NCBI RefSeq assembly: GCF_003254525.1
Contig: NZ_QFYS01000002.1
Coordinates: 1 to 64,000, forward strand
Source of the DNA: Phenylobacterium kunshanense
Lineage (GTDB): Bacteria > Pseudomonadota > Alphaproteobacteria > Caulobacterales > Caulobacteraceae
Direction: 5' to 3'
Length of the DNA stretch: 64,000 bases
A program made the translations under genes and the position numbers. The notes beneath the pieces are model-generated. The model had not been told where the DNA came from. It did not search any database and saw nothing but the letters and a program-made list of their open reading frames with translations. This document shows positions 27,939 to 36,671 of this stretch, one piece after another (the stretch's first letter is position 1; every line of letters begins with the position of its first letter).

Positions 27939-29047
27939 ACGAGCGCCGAGGCCCCTCGCCTGTCCGATGGAGCGTCAGCGTGGCGGGCGCCGGGAACGGA
28001 GCCGCGCCACGACACCCAATCCCCATAGGGGTGGCAAGTCGCCAGCACCGCGCTCTCGCCGTCCGGCCAGCGCGTGAAGCCCAGTTGAACCTCGCGCCGG
28101 TCGGTTGTCCATTCGAGGCCGATCTCGATGAGGGGCCGATCCGCCGTGGCGCCGGCGCCGGCCGCGGCTATCATTCCGGCGATCTCCTGCCGGTCACGGT
28201 CGCTCAGGTACTGGAGGAACATCGTGTGCACGACGACGCGGCAGACCCCCTCGGGCTGACGTTCGGCCAGGCGCTGGGTGAGCCACAGCTTTGCATCGCC
28301 CCGGTGCACCTGAGGCGGGTGCGCAATGGCGACATCCAGGGCGGCCTCGAGCCGTCGGGATCGCGAAGGCTGATCGGCCCAGGTGAAGGACAGCAACCGT
28401 TCGCGATGAGCGGGGTCGAGGGCGCTGAGCGGATTCAGATCCACGCCATGCGCCGCCACGATCGTCACGGGCGCGACGGGCGGATCGGCGCCACGCCATT
28501 GCGGCTCGATGCGAACGGAGGACGAGGGGTCGCCGGCGGACACCCCGCCTAGCCGATAGGCGTAACGCGCCAGATTGAGGTTAAGGCCGCAGCTCGACCC
28601 CATCTCCAGTATCTGGAACGGCATGGGCCGCTCTGCCGCGAACGCCATGAGCGCCGACATGATCGCCGCCCCTCGCGCCACTTCATTGGTCTGGGTGGGG
28701 TGGCGGATCCAGTCGGCGATGAACTGATCCTCCTGCGACAGCGCCGCCGCGACAGCGCCGTCGAAGTCGTCGTGGTCTCCATTGTAAAGCGCCGCGAGAT
28801 AGGGGGGACTGCCCCGACGCGCGAGCGCATGGAGCGCCCCGTTGACCCGCAGGGCGACGGCCGCGGCGGCCGGATCTCCCGTCCACCCCTGGACTATGCG
28901 GCTGCTTATCGGAGCAAGGGGGAGATGGCGATCCACGGCCTCGAGCACGGCCGCCACGAAGGCCGAGCCGGACGAACGGCAGCTTTCGGCCTGACGCGCA
29001 AATGCATCTCTTGCGTCAGCGGCCGCTAGCATCTTCATGAAAATCAC
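27914..29047 (-). CDS. DUF2332 domain-containing protein
   Basis: A 377-residue protein with the DUF2332 pattern: ILEMGSSCGLNLNLARYAYRLGG (a Rossmann-like glycine motif at about 163-185, reminiscent of an AdoMet pocket), EPQWRGADPPVAPVTIVAAHGVDLNPLSALDPAHRERLLSF, VVVHTMFLQYL. The family is predicted to be methyltransferase-like, but no activity has been shown to my knowledge. It overlaps the YCII gene tail to tail by 25 nt. The start MIFMKML could be at either Met. Confidence 0.75.
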   Translation of the reverse strand: MIFMKMLAAADARDAFARQAESCRSSGSAFVAAVLEAVDRHLPLAPISSRIVQGWTGDPAAAAVALRVNGALHALARRGSPPYLAALYNGDHDDFDGAVAAALSQEDQFIADWIRHPTQTNEVARGAAIMSALMAFAAERPMPFQILEMGSSCGLNLNLARYAYRLGGVSAGDPSSSVRIEPQWRGADPPVAPVTIVAAHGVDLNPLSALDPAHRERLLSFTWADQPSRSRRLEAALDVAIAHPPQVHRGDAKLWLTQRLAERQPEGVCRVVVHTMFLQYLSDRDRQEIAGMIAAAGAGATADRPLIEIGLEWTTDRREVQLGFTRWPDGESAVLATCHPYGDWVSWRGSVPGARHADAPSDRRGASALVQARSAAS

Positions 29048-29398
29048 AACCTACACACGTATTGAGTCCCGCATAGGTGGGGACCGACTAGTTCACTGGC
29101 GGTCACGCCAAGTGGGGGCGCATCCTGCGATTTGATCGTTTCTCATCGCTGAGATCCCCACTGAGCAATGGGGCCCGTTAAGGCGGACTAAACCGGCCCC
29201 TTTATCTCTGCTGGACTATATGTCGCAGGTCGAATGTGACGGTCGGAAATCGCCGTTAATGCCCGGGCAAGCACTGCGGCCTAGCTGTGTGGCGATCTGC
29301 AAAACGGCGTTTTTGAGCTCATTCGGCGGCCTTGCGCGGCGGAACGCTCGAACAATCGCCAGTGTCTCGAGTATGCGGCCCGCACAGCCAGTAGTGGA
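29048..29398. other. Intergenic region upstream of the chemoreceptor gene
   Basis: This 351-bp stretch has lower GC than its surroundings and no convincing gene. It separates divergent genes and so should hold both promoters. At 29218-29231 it contains ATATGTCGCAGGTC, nearly repeated (13 of 14) at 31433-31446 in front of the next receptor gene. No tRNA, riboswitch or clear -35/-10 pair was recognised. Confidence 0.5.
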
Positions 29399-31237
29399 AT
29401 GATGAAATTCGAAATGAACATCCCGAAGAAGCTCAGCTTGTCTTTCGTCTTCATCTGCGTTTCGGCGGCAGTGATGATGGTCGTGCTCCTCGCGACCATC
29501 TTGATGATCCGAGCGTCGACAGAGAGCAGCAACCGCAGTCAGGCGATTCACGCCGACGCATTGGCGCTCGAGACGGCGATTCTACGGCAGAACAGCCAGC
29601 TTCGTGGTTACCTGGTCACGGGCGACAAGAGCTACCTCAAGTCGTACTACGAGGGCCGGGATGAGTACGATCAGGTCGCGCAAAAGCTGACCTCGACGCT
29701 CACCGACCCCGCCATGCTGAAGGCGATCGAGGCCTCGCGCACCGCGACGGTGGCGTGGCGGAAGGACTGGGGCGACCGGCTGATCAAGGTCGTCGGGTCC
29801 GGGCTCCGCGATGAGGCCCAGCAGGAAGTGCGTGACGCGGGCAGCAAGGTTCTGGTGAGCGCGGCGGTGCTGCCGCTTCGCGACGTGCGCAGCGCCGAAG
29901 CCAAGAACATCGCCGAGAACGGCGCGCGCCAGCAGATGGCCATCGTGATCGCCATGGTCGCGCTCGCCATCGGCGGCATCGCCCTGATCGCGATCGCCAT
30001 GACGCTTTCTCGCATGCTGAGCCGGACGATCGCTCGCCCCATCACCACCCTCACCCAGGCGATGACCCAGCTTGCCGAGGGCGACAACGACATCGCGGTC
30101 GACGCCGACCGCGCCGACGAACTGGGCGACATGGCGCGGGCCGTGCTCGTCTTCCGCGACGCCGCCCTGGCCAAGGCCGAGGCGGATCGGGCCAAGGCCG
30201 ACGCCGACCGCGCGAAGGAAGAGGCGGACCGGGCCAGGGTCGTCGCCGAGGCGGCCCAGCGGCGCGTGGTGGAAACGCTGGATACGGCGCTGGCCGCCCT
30301 CGCCTCAGGCGATCTGACCCACGTCATCACCAGCCCGTTCGAACCCGAATACGAACGGCTGCGCCAGTCGTTCAACAGCGCCGTGGAAGGCCTCGAGCGG
30401 AGCATCTCGGGGGTCGTACAGTCCGCCCGGAGCGTGCATTCGGGCGCCGCCGAGATCTATGCGGCCTCGGAGGATCTTTCGCGACGGACCGAGCAGCAGG
30501 CCGCGAGCCTCGAGGAGACCACGGCCGCCTCCCAGCAGGTGACCGTCATGGTCGGCGAGACCGCGCAACGGGCCGCCGACGCCCGCACCGCGATCGAGGT
30601 GGCGAACGGCAATGCAGCGGAAGGCGGCGCGATCGTCAACGAAGCGATTTCGGCGATGGACGCCATCCAGGCGAGCTCGGAAGAGATCAGCCAGATCATC
30701 AACCTGATCGACAGCATCACGTTCCAGACCAACCTCCTGGCCCTGAACGCGGGCGTCGAGGCGGCGCGCGCGGGTGACGCGGGCAAGGGCTTCGCGGTCG
30801 TGGCCTCGGAAGTCCGCGCGCTGGCTCAACGCTCAGCCGACGCGGCGCGCGACATCAAGGCCCTGATCAACGCGTCCTCGGAGCAGGTGGCCAGCGGCGT
30901 GGGCCGCGTCGGACACACCGGAGAAGTGCTCGCACTCATCGGCGCGAAGATCGGGGACACCAACGCCCTCATCAACGAGATCGCGCAAAGCACCGAGACC
31001 CAGGCCGAGAATCTGAAGCAGGTGAACAGCGCCGTGGCCAGTATGGACCGGATGACGCAGCAGAATGCGGCGATGGTCAACGAGGCGACGGCGGCGGCTC
31101 GGAGCCTGGCGGACCAGGCCGACGAGCTCAGCACCCTGGTGGCCCGGTTCCGGCTGCGCTCCGCGGCCACGATGGATCGGCACGAGGACGAGCCGATGGC
31201 TCAAATGGCGCCCAGGCGGGCAGCCGCCGGACGGTGA
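29399..31237 (+). CDS. Methyl-accepting chemotaxis protein with CHASE3-type sensor
   Basis: A 612-residue chemoreceptor. TM1 is at about 17-40, a periplasmic helical sensor with a CHASE3-like pattern ([26 protein letters not shown]) spans about 41-180, and TM2 lies at about 181-205. A HAMP domain (about 206-258) is followed by a charged Ala/Asp/Lys coiled coil (about 259-285). The signalling domain ends near 595 with the hairpin tip [41 protein letters not shown], where the usual AAVEAAR is AGVEAAR. There is no CheR/CheB pentapeptide at the C-terminus. It would couple an unknown periplasmic signal to CheA. The start may be 29399, 29402 or 29414. Confidence 0.9.
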   Translation: MMKFEMNIPKKLSLSFVFICVSAAVMMVVLLATILMIRASTESSNRSQAIHADALALETAILRQNSQLRGYLVTGDKSYLKSYYEGRDEYDQVAQKLTSTLTDPAMLKAIEASRTATVAWRKDWGDRLIKVVGSGLRDEAQQEVRDAGSKVLVSAAVLPLRDVRSAEAKNIAENGARQQMAIVIAMVALAIGGIALIAIAMTLSRMLSRTIARPITTLTQAMTQLAEGDNDIAVDADRADELGDMARAVLVFRDAALAKAEADRAKADADRAKEEADRARVVAEAAQRRVVETLDTALAALASGDLTHVITSPFEPEYERLRQSFNSAVEGLERSISGVVQSARSVHSGAAEIYAASEDLSRRTEQQAASLEETTAASQQVTVMVGETAQRAADARTAIEVANGNAAEGGAIVNEAISAMDAIQASSEEISQIINLIDSITFQTNLLALNAGVEAARAGDAGKGFAVVASEVRALAQRSADAARDIKALINASSEQVASGVGRVGHTGEVLALIGAKIGDTNALINEIAQSTETQAENLKQVNSAVASMDRMTQQNAAMVNEATAAARSLADQADELSTLVARFRLRSAATMDRHEDEPMAQMAPRRAAAGR

Positions 31238-31551
31238 CGGCCAAGGGCGCCTCGTGGCCGCCGGCGGCGTGATCCGCTCGGCGGCCTTCAGGCCGTCCTG
31301 CCGCCCCCTCCCGACCTGAACCTCAACACCTTTCAGCGCCGATAGAATAAAACGGCCGCCCAATTTCCGCGAAAACTCGGTCGCGCGATAGTTGCGATGA
31401 CGCGAATACAATATACCACAGGTACCCGTACAATATGTCGCATGTCAGCGCCTTACATGCGACCTCGCAATTTACACTCTCGTTAGACTCGGGCGGCAAA
31501 ATTACGGCGACCAATAACCGTTCTAGAACAAGAACATTGGGAATATATTCA
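31238..31551. other. AT-rich leader region upstream of a TonB receptor, with several palindromes
   Basis: The last 200 bp are much richer in A/T than the flanking genes and carry three perfect palindromes, at 31437-31463, 31520-31529 (GTTCTAGAAC) and 31541-31550 (GAATATATTC, ending 1 nt before the ATG). No open reading frame looks real here. It probably contains the promoter and operator sites of the receptor gene. Confidence 0.55.
31437..31463. promoter_or_regulatory. Perfect inverted repeat, candidate operator
   Basis: GTCGCATGT (31437-31445) and ACATGCGAC (31455-31463) form a perfect 9-bp inverted repeat with a 9-nt spacer, about 90 nt before the receptor start. The left arm is part of the motif shared with the chemoreceptor leader at 29218-29231. 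The geometry suits a dimeric regulator, but the protein is not identified. Confidence 0.45.
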
Positions 31552-34026
31552 ATGAAGCACCTCTACATGTCGGCGGCGATCGCGCCATTCCTGCTGATCA
31601 CGCCGGCGGCCGCGCAGACCGCCGACGCGGCGAAGCCCGCCAAGGGCGAAGCGGTCTTCTCGACCGGTGTCGCCAAGGGCCGCGACCGCCTCGACAGCGC
31701 CACCTCGACGAGCGCGCTGCGGGACTCGGAGATCGAAGTGCTGGGCGCGCGCGCGCTGGGCGAAGTGCTGCGCAACATCCCCGGCATCCGCGCCGAATAC
31801 GCCGGCGGCGAAGGCAACGCCAACTACTCGATCCGCGGCCTGCCGCTGTCGGGTACGGGCTCGAAGTATGTCCAGCTCCAGGAGGACGGCCTGCCGGTCC
31901 TGGAATTCGGCGACATGCAGCTGGCCGGCTCCGACACGTTCATGCGCGCCGACCTCAACCTGGCGCAGATCGAAACCATCCGCGGCGGCTCGGCCTCGAC
32001 CTTCGCCTCGAACTCGCCCGGCGGCGTGATCAACCTGATCTCCAAGACCGGCGATACCGAAGGCGGCGCCGTCCAGGCGACCTACGGCCTGGGCTACGGC
32101 GAGAAGCGCGTCGAGGGCGACTACGGCTACAAGATCAACGACACCCTGCGCATGCACATCGGCGGCTTCTACCGCCAGGGCGAAGGTCCGCGCGATGTCG
32201 GCTTCACCGCCTACAAGGGCGGCCAGATCAAGGCCAACATCACCAAGCAGTTCGAGAACGGCTACGTGCGCATCCACGGCAAGTGGCTGGACGACCGCAC
32301 GCCCTCGTACCAGTTCGTTCCGATCCGGGTCACGGGCACGAACGCCGACCCGACGTTCACCGGCCCCACCAACTTCAACCTGAAGACCGACTCGCTGCTG
32401 TCGCCCTACAACAGCAACATCCTGACGCTCGATGGCGACAACAACATCGTGCGGGACGACGTCCGCGGCGGGCAGCACTCCGTGGTCAAGTCGATCGGCC
32501 TCGACGCCCAGTTCGACGTGGGCGGCTGGACCATCACCGAGAAGTTCCGCGTCGCCGATATCGGCGGCAGCAACATGACCGTCCGGCCGATCGCCGTGGC
32601 GCCGGCGGCGGCGCTCGCCTTCGTCTACGGCGGGCCGGGCGGGACCCTCAGCTTCGCCACGGGTCCGCAGGCGGGCCAGGCGATCCCCAGCGCCGCGGCC
32701 CTGAACGGCAACGGCCTGCTGACCTCGTCGCTGTTCCTCTACACCAAGCTCAACAGCCTCGATAACGCGACCAACGACATCCGCGCGAGCCGCGTCTGGA
32801 AGGTGGGCGACGGCAACCTGACGACGACCGTCGGCTACTACAAGTCCTCGCAGGACTACGGCGTGGACCTGTCGTTCCTCAACGTCCTGACCGACGTGCG
32901 CGGCGACGGCGACTCGGCGCTGGTCGACATCAGGACCGCCGCCGGCGTCCCGGTCACCCAGGACGGCTACCTCGCCTACGGCATCGGCGGCGCGCTCTAC
33001 CACCGCACCTACGACATGAACTACGGCGTCGATGCGCCCTATGCGTCGATCAACTACCACGTGGGCAAGATCGCGGTGGGCGGCAGCCTGCGCTACGACT
33101 TCGGCAAGGTGAACGGCACGCTCTACGGCGGCGAGCTCGGCGGCGGCCGGGTCGGCGTCACGACGGTCGACATGAACGGCGATGGCCGGATCTCCCTGGC
33201 GGAGACCCAGGTCGCCTCGCTGCCGCTCGGCCAGCCCGGCAATGTGGACTACGACTACGACTACCTCAGCTATTCGACGGGCGTGAACTACCGCATCGCC
33301 GAGCAGCTGGCCGTCTTCGGCCGCTACAGCCGCGGCGGCCGCGCCTCCGCCGACAAGATCCTGTTCACCCCGGCGGTCAACTACAGCACCGGCAAGCTTG
33401 TGGACTCGAAGAGCGCCTACGACACCGTCAAGCAGATCGAGCTCGGCCTGAAGTACCGGATCTCGGGCGTCACGTTCAACGTCACCGCCTTCTCGGCGAA
33501 GACCGGCGAGCGCAACACCCAGGTCAACAGCAACGCGGCCGGCGACATCCAGGTCGAGAACATCGTCCGCGGCTACAAGGCCAAGGGCGTCGAGGTCGAG
33601 GCGGCTGTCCGCCATGGGCCGTTCAGCGTCACCGGCGGCGCCACCTACACCGACGCCAAGATCTCCAAGGACGCCGCCCATCCCGAGTTCATCGGCAACA
33701 AGCCGCGCCACCAGGCCGACCTGATCTTCTCGGTCACCCCGCAGGTCGAGCTGGAGTACGCGACCCTCGGCGCGAATTTCATCGGGACCACGAGCAGCTA
33801 CGCGCAGGACACGAACCAGCTGAAGCTGCCCGGCTACACCCTGGTCAACGCCTTCGTCCAGGTTCGCCCGACCGAGCGGGTTCAGTTGATGGTCAACGTC
33901 AACAACCTGTTCAACAAGCTCGCCCTCTCCGACGTCGAACAGGCGGCCATCCCGGCCAGCGGCGTTGTCGCGGGTCGCGCCTACCTCGGCCGGACCGCCT
34001 CGGCGACCCTGCGCTACACGTTCTGA
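31552..34026 (+). CDS. TonB-dependent receptor (FecA-like plug) with an EF-hand-like loop
   Basis: An 824-residue outer-membrane receptor. It has a signal peptide (MKHLYMSAAIAPFLLITPAAAQ), plug motifs LGEVLRNIPGIRAEYAGGEGNANYSIRG and IETIRGGSASTFASNSPGGVINLIS, and a barrel ending in ASATLRYTF. The TonB box is weak (EAVFSTGVAKG). At residues 540-551 (nt 33169-33204) an extracellular-loop-like stretch reads DMNGDGRISLAE, a full EF-hand calcium-binding loop. Substrate is unknown. The start ATG at 31552 has only a weak GGGAA upstream. An AraC-family regulator gene follows convergently and may control it. Confidence 0.85.
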   Translation: MKHLYMSAAIAPFLLITPAAAQTADAAKPAKGEAVFSTGVAKGRDRLDSATSTSALRDSEIEVLGARALGEVLRNIPGIRAEYAGGEGNANYSIRGLPLSGTGSKYVQLQEDGLPVLEFGDMQLAGSDTFMRADLNLAQIETIRGGSASTFASNSPGGVINLISKTGDTEGGAVQATYGLGYGEKRVEGDYGYKINDTLRMHIGGFYRQGEGPRDVGFTAYKGGQIKANITKQFENGYVRIHGKWLDDRTPSYQFVPIRVTGTNADPTFTGPTNFNLKTDSLLSPYNSNILTLDGDNNIVRDDVRGGQHSVVKSIGLDAQFDVGGWTITEKFRVADIGGSNMTVRPIAVAPAAALAFVYGGPGGTLSFATGPQAGQAIPSAAALNGNGLLTSSLFLYTKLNSLDNATNDIRASRVWKVGDGNLTTTVGYYKSSQDYGVDLSFLNVLTDVRGDGDSALVDIRTAAGVPVTQDGYLAYGIGGALYHRTYDMNYGVDAPYASINYHVGKIAVGGSLRYDFGKVNGTLYGGELGGGRVGVTTVDMNGDGRISLAETQVASLPLGQPGNVDYDYDYLSYSTGVNYRIAEQLAVFGRYSRGGRASADKILFTPAVNYSTGKLVDSKSAYDTVKQIELGLKYRISGVTFNVTAFSAKTGERNTQVNSNAAGDIQVENIVRGYKAKGVEVEAAVRHGPFSVTGGATYTDAKISKDAAHPEFIGNKPRHQADLIFSVTPQVELEYATLGANFIGTTSSYAQDTNQLKLPGYTLVNAFVQVRPTERVQLMVNVNNLFNKLALSDVEQAAIPASGVVAGRAYLGRTASATLRYTF

Positions 34027-34034
34027 TCGGAGCC

Positions 34035-34058
34035 GGCCGGGCGCTCACGCGCCCGGCC
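34035..34058 (+). terminator. Strong hairpin between convergent genes
   Basis: GGCCGGGCGC / GCGCCCGGCC with a TCAC loop makes a 10-bp perfect GC stem 8 nt after the receptor stop. No T tract follows on either strand, so it may act as an RNA 3'-end stabiliser or a pause site rather than a classic terminator. Confidence 0.4.
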
Positions 34059-34090
34059 GCGCCACGTCTCCACGCCGGGCTCGCGCGTCC

Positions 34091-35038
34091 TCAGGGCCGG
34101 CATTCCGACGGCGACTTGCCGAACCGCCTCCGAAAGGCGCGGTTGAAGGTGGTCACGTCCCCAAATCCCGCCTGCAGCGCGATATCGACGATCCGGCGGT
34201 CACGCTGGAGCGGATCGGACAGCGCCCGCATCGCGCGGGCGAGGCGCGTGTCGGTGACGAACCGCGCGAACGTCTGCGGCTGATCCTCGAACAGCTTGTG
34301 AAGATATCGCGGCGTGACCCCCAGGCGGGCCGCCACCCAAGCCGCCGACAGGTGCGGCGAGTCGATGGCCTTCATGACGATGGCCTTTGCGGCCTCTCTT
34401 CGCGCCGCCCGCAGCCCCCCGGCGCCGGCCTTCCGCACGCCATCCGGCGTCGACGCGAGGGCGATCACCGCCAGCTCGACCAGGTGTCGGGCCGCGAGCA
34501 TCTGCACGTCGGGGTCCTGAAGGTCCTCCGGGGACAGGCTGGATGCATAGGCCTCGAGGAGGCGCAGACCCGGCCGCCCGATCTGCAGTGACCCGCGGAG
34601 CAGATCGTCGACATTCGCGAGCAGCGGCGCGAGAGACGCGCGGGAGATCTGCACCGTCAGGAAGCGGTTCCGCTCCTCCGACATGAACAGCGTGGTCGGG
34701 CGATCCAGCGCGGTCAGGGAGACATCCCCCGGCCGGACGACCGTTTCCCGCTCGCCCTCCCGCAGTACGGCCCCCTGCTTCTGGAACGACAGGATGATGT
34801 CCGACGCGCCGTCGCACCGCATGGCGGCGGTGCGGCTGCCGGCCAGCGCGCTCACCGTTCCATGGCCCACCATCACCCCCGGCAGGCGCATGGCCGCGAC
34901 ATCCATGTGGAACGGGCGGCCGGCGGCCGGCTCGATCTCCATCCGCTGGGCGATCTTGCCGTAGTACTCGCGGATCACCTCGTCGCGGTCCCCCTCCGGA
35001 AAGGACGACGTCGAGAGCCGAAGGACGTCGAGCGCCAT
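34091..35038 (-). CDS. AraC-family transcriptional regulator
   Basis: A 315-residue regulator. The C-terminal ~100 residues carry two HTH motifs (LSAAWVAARLGVTPRYLHKLFE and IVDIALQAGFGDVTTFNRAFRRRFGKSPSECR). The N-terminal ~170 residues resemble the AraC_binding_2 sensor domain (VSALAGSRTAAMRCDGASDIILSFQKQGAV, VRPGDVSLTALDRPTTLFM). It sits between the TonB receptor and the tandem-repeat PEP-CTERM gene; either could be a target, but no site was matched. No ligand is suggested. Confidence 0.88.
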   Translation of the reverse strand: MALDVLRLSTSSFPEGDRDEVIREYYGKIAQRMEIEPAAGRPFHMDVAAMRLPGVMVGHGTVSALAGSRTAAMRCDGASDIILSFQKQGAVLREGERETVVRPGDVSLTALDRPTTLFMSEERNRFLTVQISRASLAPLLANVDDLLRGSLQIGRPGLRLLEAYASSLSPEDLQDPDVQMLAARHLVELAVIALASTPDGVRKAGAGGLRAARREAAKAIVMKAIDSPHLSAAWVAARLGVTPRYLHKLFEDQPQTFARFVTDTRLARAMRALSDPLQRDRRIVDIALQAGFGDVTTFNRAFRRRFGKSPSECRP

Positions 35039-35397
35039 CTGATCCTGCCCCCACAGCGTGATCCGACAGCTCTACTACGAGATCGCCGTTTTCCGGAAAG
35101 GTCGCCTGGAAGACCGTCGCGACGGTTCCCAAAATGCCCGTTCCGAGTTCGCGGAACGACGAGATCGGCGGCGGAATGCCCTGTATCCCGGCCCCTTGCT
35201 GGCGTGGGGCCGGTATCGGGATAGCGCGGCCTGGCTGACCTGCCGGCGCGCGGAACGGGGAAAGATCAATGCCTGCTCGCACCTGGCTGGCCGGTGTGGC
35301 CGCCATCGCCGGTCTTCTGACCTTCGCCGTCCCGGCGCGCGCCAACCCCATGTGGGCCGCGATCCAGGACGGGAACGCCAGGAAAGGAAGAGCGGGC

Positions 35398-36255
35398 ATG
35401 CGGGCAATTTGGGCGACCTTGGCCGCCGCCATCGTCTTCTTCTCCACGCCCGCAGCGGCCGGGCTCTGGCTAGGTCAGCAGACGTTCGGCGGCGACGCCC
35501 TCCTGAACCGCTACAACCCGACCACGGGACTCTATGAGGACGGGGTTGCGCTCACGACCACCTTCGGCGGGGCCCCCGCCGATCCGCTCAAGGCCAGCGC
35601 CTACAACGGCTTCGCCTTCGCGCCCGACGGCTCGCTCTGGCTCGCTCAGCAGACGTTCGGCGGCGACGCCCTCCTGAACCGCTACAACCCGACCACGGGA
35701 CTCTATGAGGGCGGGATTGCGCTCACGACCACCTTCGGCGGGGCCCCCGCCGATCCGCTCAAGGCCAGCGCCTACAACGGCTTCGCCTTCGCGCCCGACG
35801 GCTCGCTCTGGCTCGGTCAGCAGACGTTCGGCGGCGACGCCCTCCTGAACCGCTACAACCCGACCACGGGACTCTATGAGGGCGGGATCGCGCTCACGAC
35901 CACCTTCGGCGGGGCCCCCGCCGATCCGCTCAAGGCCAGCGCCTACAGCGGCTTCGCCTTCGCGCCCGACGGCTCGCTCTGGCTCGGCCAGCAGACGTTC
36001 GGCGGCGACGCCCTCCTGAACCGCTACAACCTGACCACGGGACTCTATGAGGACGGGATTGCGCTCACGACCACCTTTGGCGGGGCCCCCGCCGATCCGC
36101 TCAAGGCCAGCGCCTACAACGGCTTCGCTTTCGCGCCCTCCTTCAACCCTGCCGCGCCGGTTCCCGAACCCAGTGTCTGGCTGATCATGATCGCCGGCTT
36201 CGGCCTGGCGGGCACGGCCCTGAGAGCCCGCCGCACCGGCGTCGCCCACGCCTAG
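35398..36255 (+). CDS. PEP-CTERM protein with four near-identical 57-residue repeats
   Basis: A 285-residue secreted protein: signal peptide MRAIWATLAAAIVFFSTPAAA, four tandem repeats of 57 residues (LWLGQQTFGGDALLNRYNPT at the start of each), and a sorting tail PVPEPSVWLIMIAGFGLAGTALRARR. The repeats have an LWxxQQTFGGD...FAFAPDGSLW pattern reminiscent of beta-propeller blades. ATG 35398 has AAGGAAG upstream. An earlier in-frame ATG (35269) with GGGGAAAG would add a second signal-peptide-like segment (MPARTWLAGVAAIAGLLTF); which is used is unclear. The exosortase is not in the window. Confidence 0.75.
   Translation: MRAIWATLAAAIVFFSTPAAAGLWLGQQTFGGDALLNRYNPTTGLYEDGVALTTTFGGAPADPLKASAYNGFAFAPDGSLWLAQQTFGGDALLNRYNPTTGLYEGGIALTTTFGGAPADPLKASAYNGFAFAPDGSLWLGQQTFGGDALLNRYNPTTGLYEGGIALTTTFGGAPADPLKASAYSGFAFAPDGSLWLGQQTFGGDALLNRYNLTTGLYEDGIALTTTFGGAPADPLKASAYNGFAFAPSFNPAAPVPEPSVWLIMIAGFGLAGTALRARRTGVAHA
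35464..36138 (+). repeat. Four tandem copies of a 171-bp coding repeat
   Basis: Units begin at 35464, 35635, 35806 and 35977, exactly 171 bp apart, and differ at only a few bases each (for example GAGGACGGG versus GAGGGCGGG, AACGGC versus AGCGGC). The fourth copy ends about 9 bp short. Such near-identity at the DNA level, including silent positions, points to recent duplication or gene conversion. Confidence 0.95.
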
Positions 36256-36318
36256 CGACGGCCCCAGGGAGCTCCGCTGAAGGCGGTGAGGCGGTTGGCG
36301 GCGCCCATGGTAGCGCGC

Positions 36319-36520
36319 ACCCTTTTCCGCCCCCTACCGGCTGTCATCCCGGTTTGGGCGAACGCCCAAGACCGGGACCCAACGTCGTTCCACACGCCTG
36401 GGGGCGCCGAACGGAGCGTCGGCGCGGAGACCGCAGACAGTCCATGCAGCTTTCGGCGGGTTGGGTCCCGGTCTTCGCCCGCGGCGAAACCGGGATGACA
36501 CCGGAGGGGATGCGCCGCCC
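36319..36520. repeat. ~200-bp palindromic intergenic repeat, copy 1
   Basis: The sequence from ACCCTTTTCCGCCCCC to GATGCGCCGCCC reappears almost unchanged at 38319-38521. It is built as a nested palindrome: TCATCCCGGTTTGGGC ... AAGACCGGGACCCAAC on the left, and GTTGGGTCCCGGTCTT ... AAACCGGGATGA on the right, each arm having its own inner hairpin. This resembles the dispersed palindromic elements of alphaproteobacterial intergenic regions. No transposase is encoded. Confidence 0.9.
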
Positions 36521-36671
36521 CCTATGCGCCGCAAGCGGCGCTTGGCTGCCGGCCGGAAGGCGGACACCGTTCACCTCCTGATCACGCCGCAACCCACCAA
36601 CACATCTACTGGACGTTGATCTTGTTTCGCTGCAATGCGCGCAGGGCGTGTGCGGAGAATGAGATGCCCGA

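Noticed and set aside
29048..29398. Possible tRNA or riboswitch in the chemoreceptor leader
   Set aside because: No TPsiC-like GTTCGANTC segment, acceptor stem or known aptamer core could be found.
31519..31536. GTTCTAGAACAAGAAC as a LexA (SOS) box
   Set aside because: Alphaproteobacterial LexA boxes are GTTC-N7-GTTC direct repeats; the spacing here does not fit.
31549..33711. 720-codon minus-strand frame opposite the second large TonB receptor
   Set aside because: Same antisense-shadow composition; the receptor on the plus strand explains the region.
35464..36138. Regular repeats considered as a CRISPR array
   Set aside because: The 171-bp period, lack of distinct spacers and an intact protein frame show tandem coding repeats.
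36286..36581. Small open frames within the ~200-bp palindromic repeat
   Set aside because: They recur in the second copy at 38.2-38.5 kb and reflect the repeat, not a gene.
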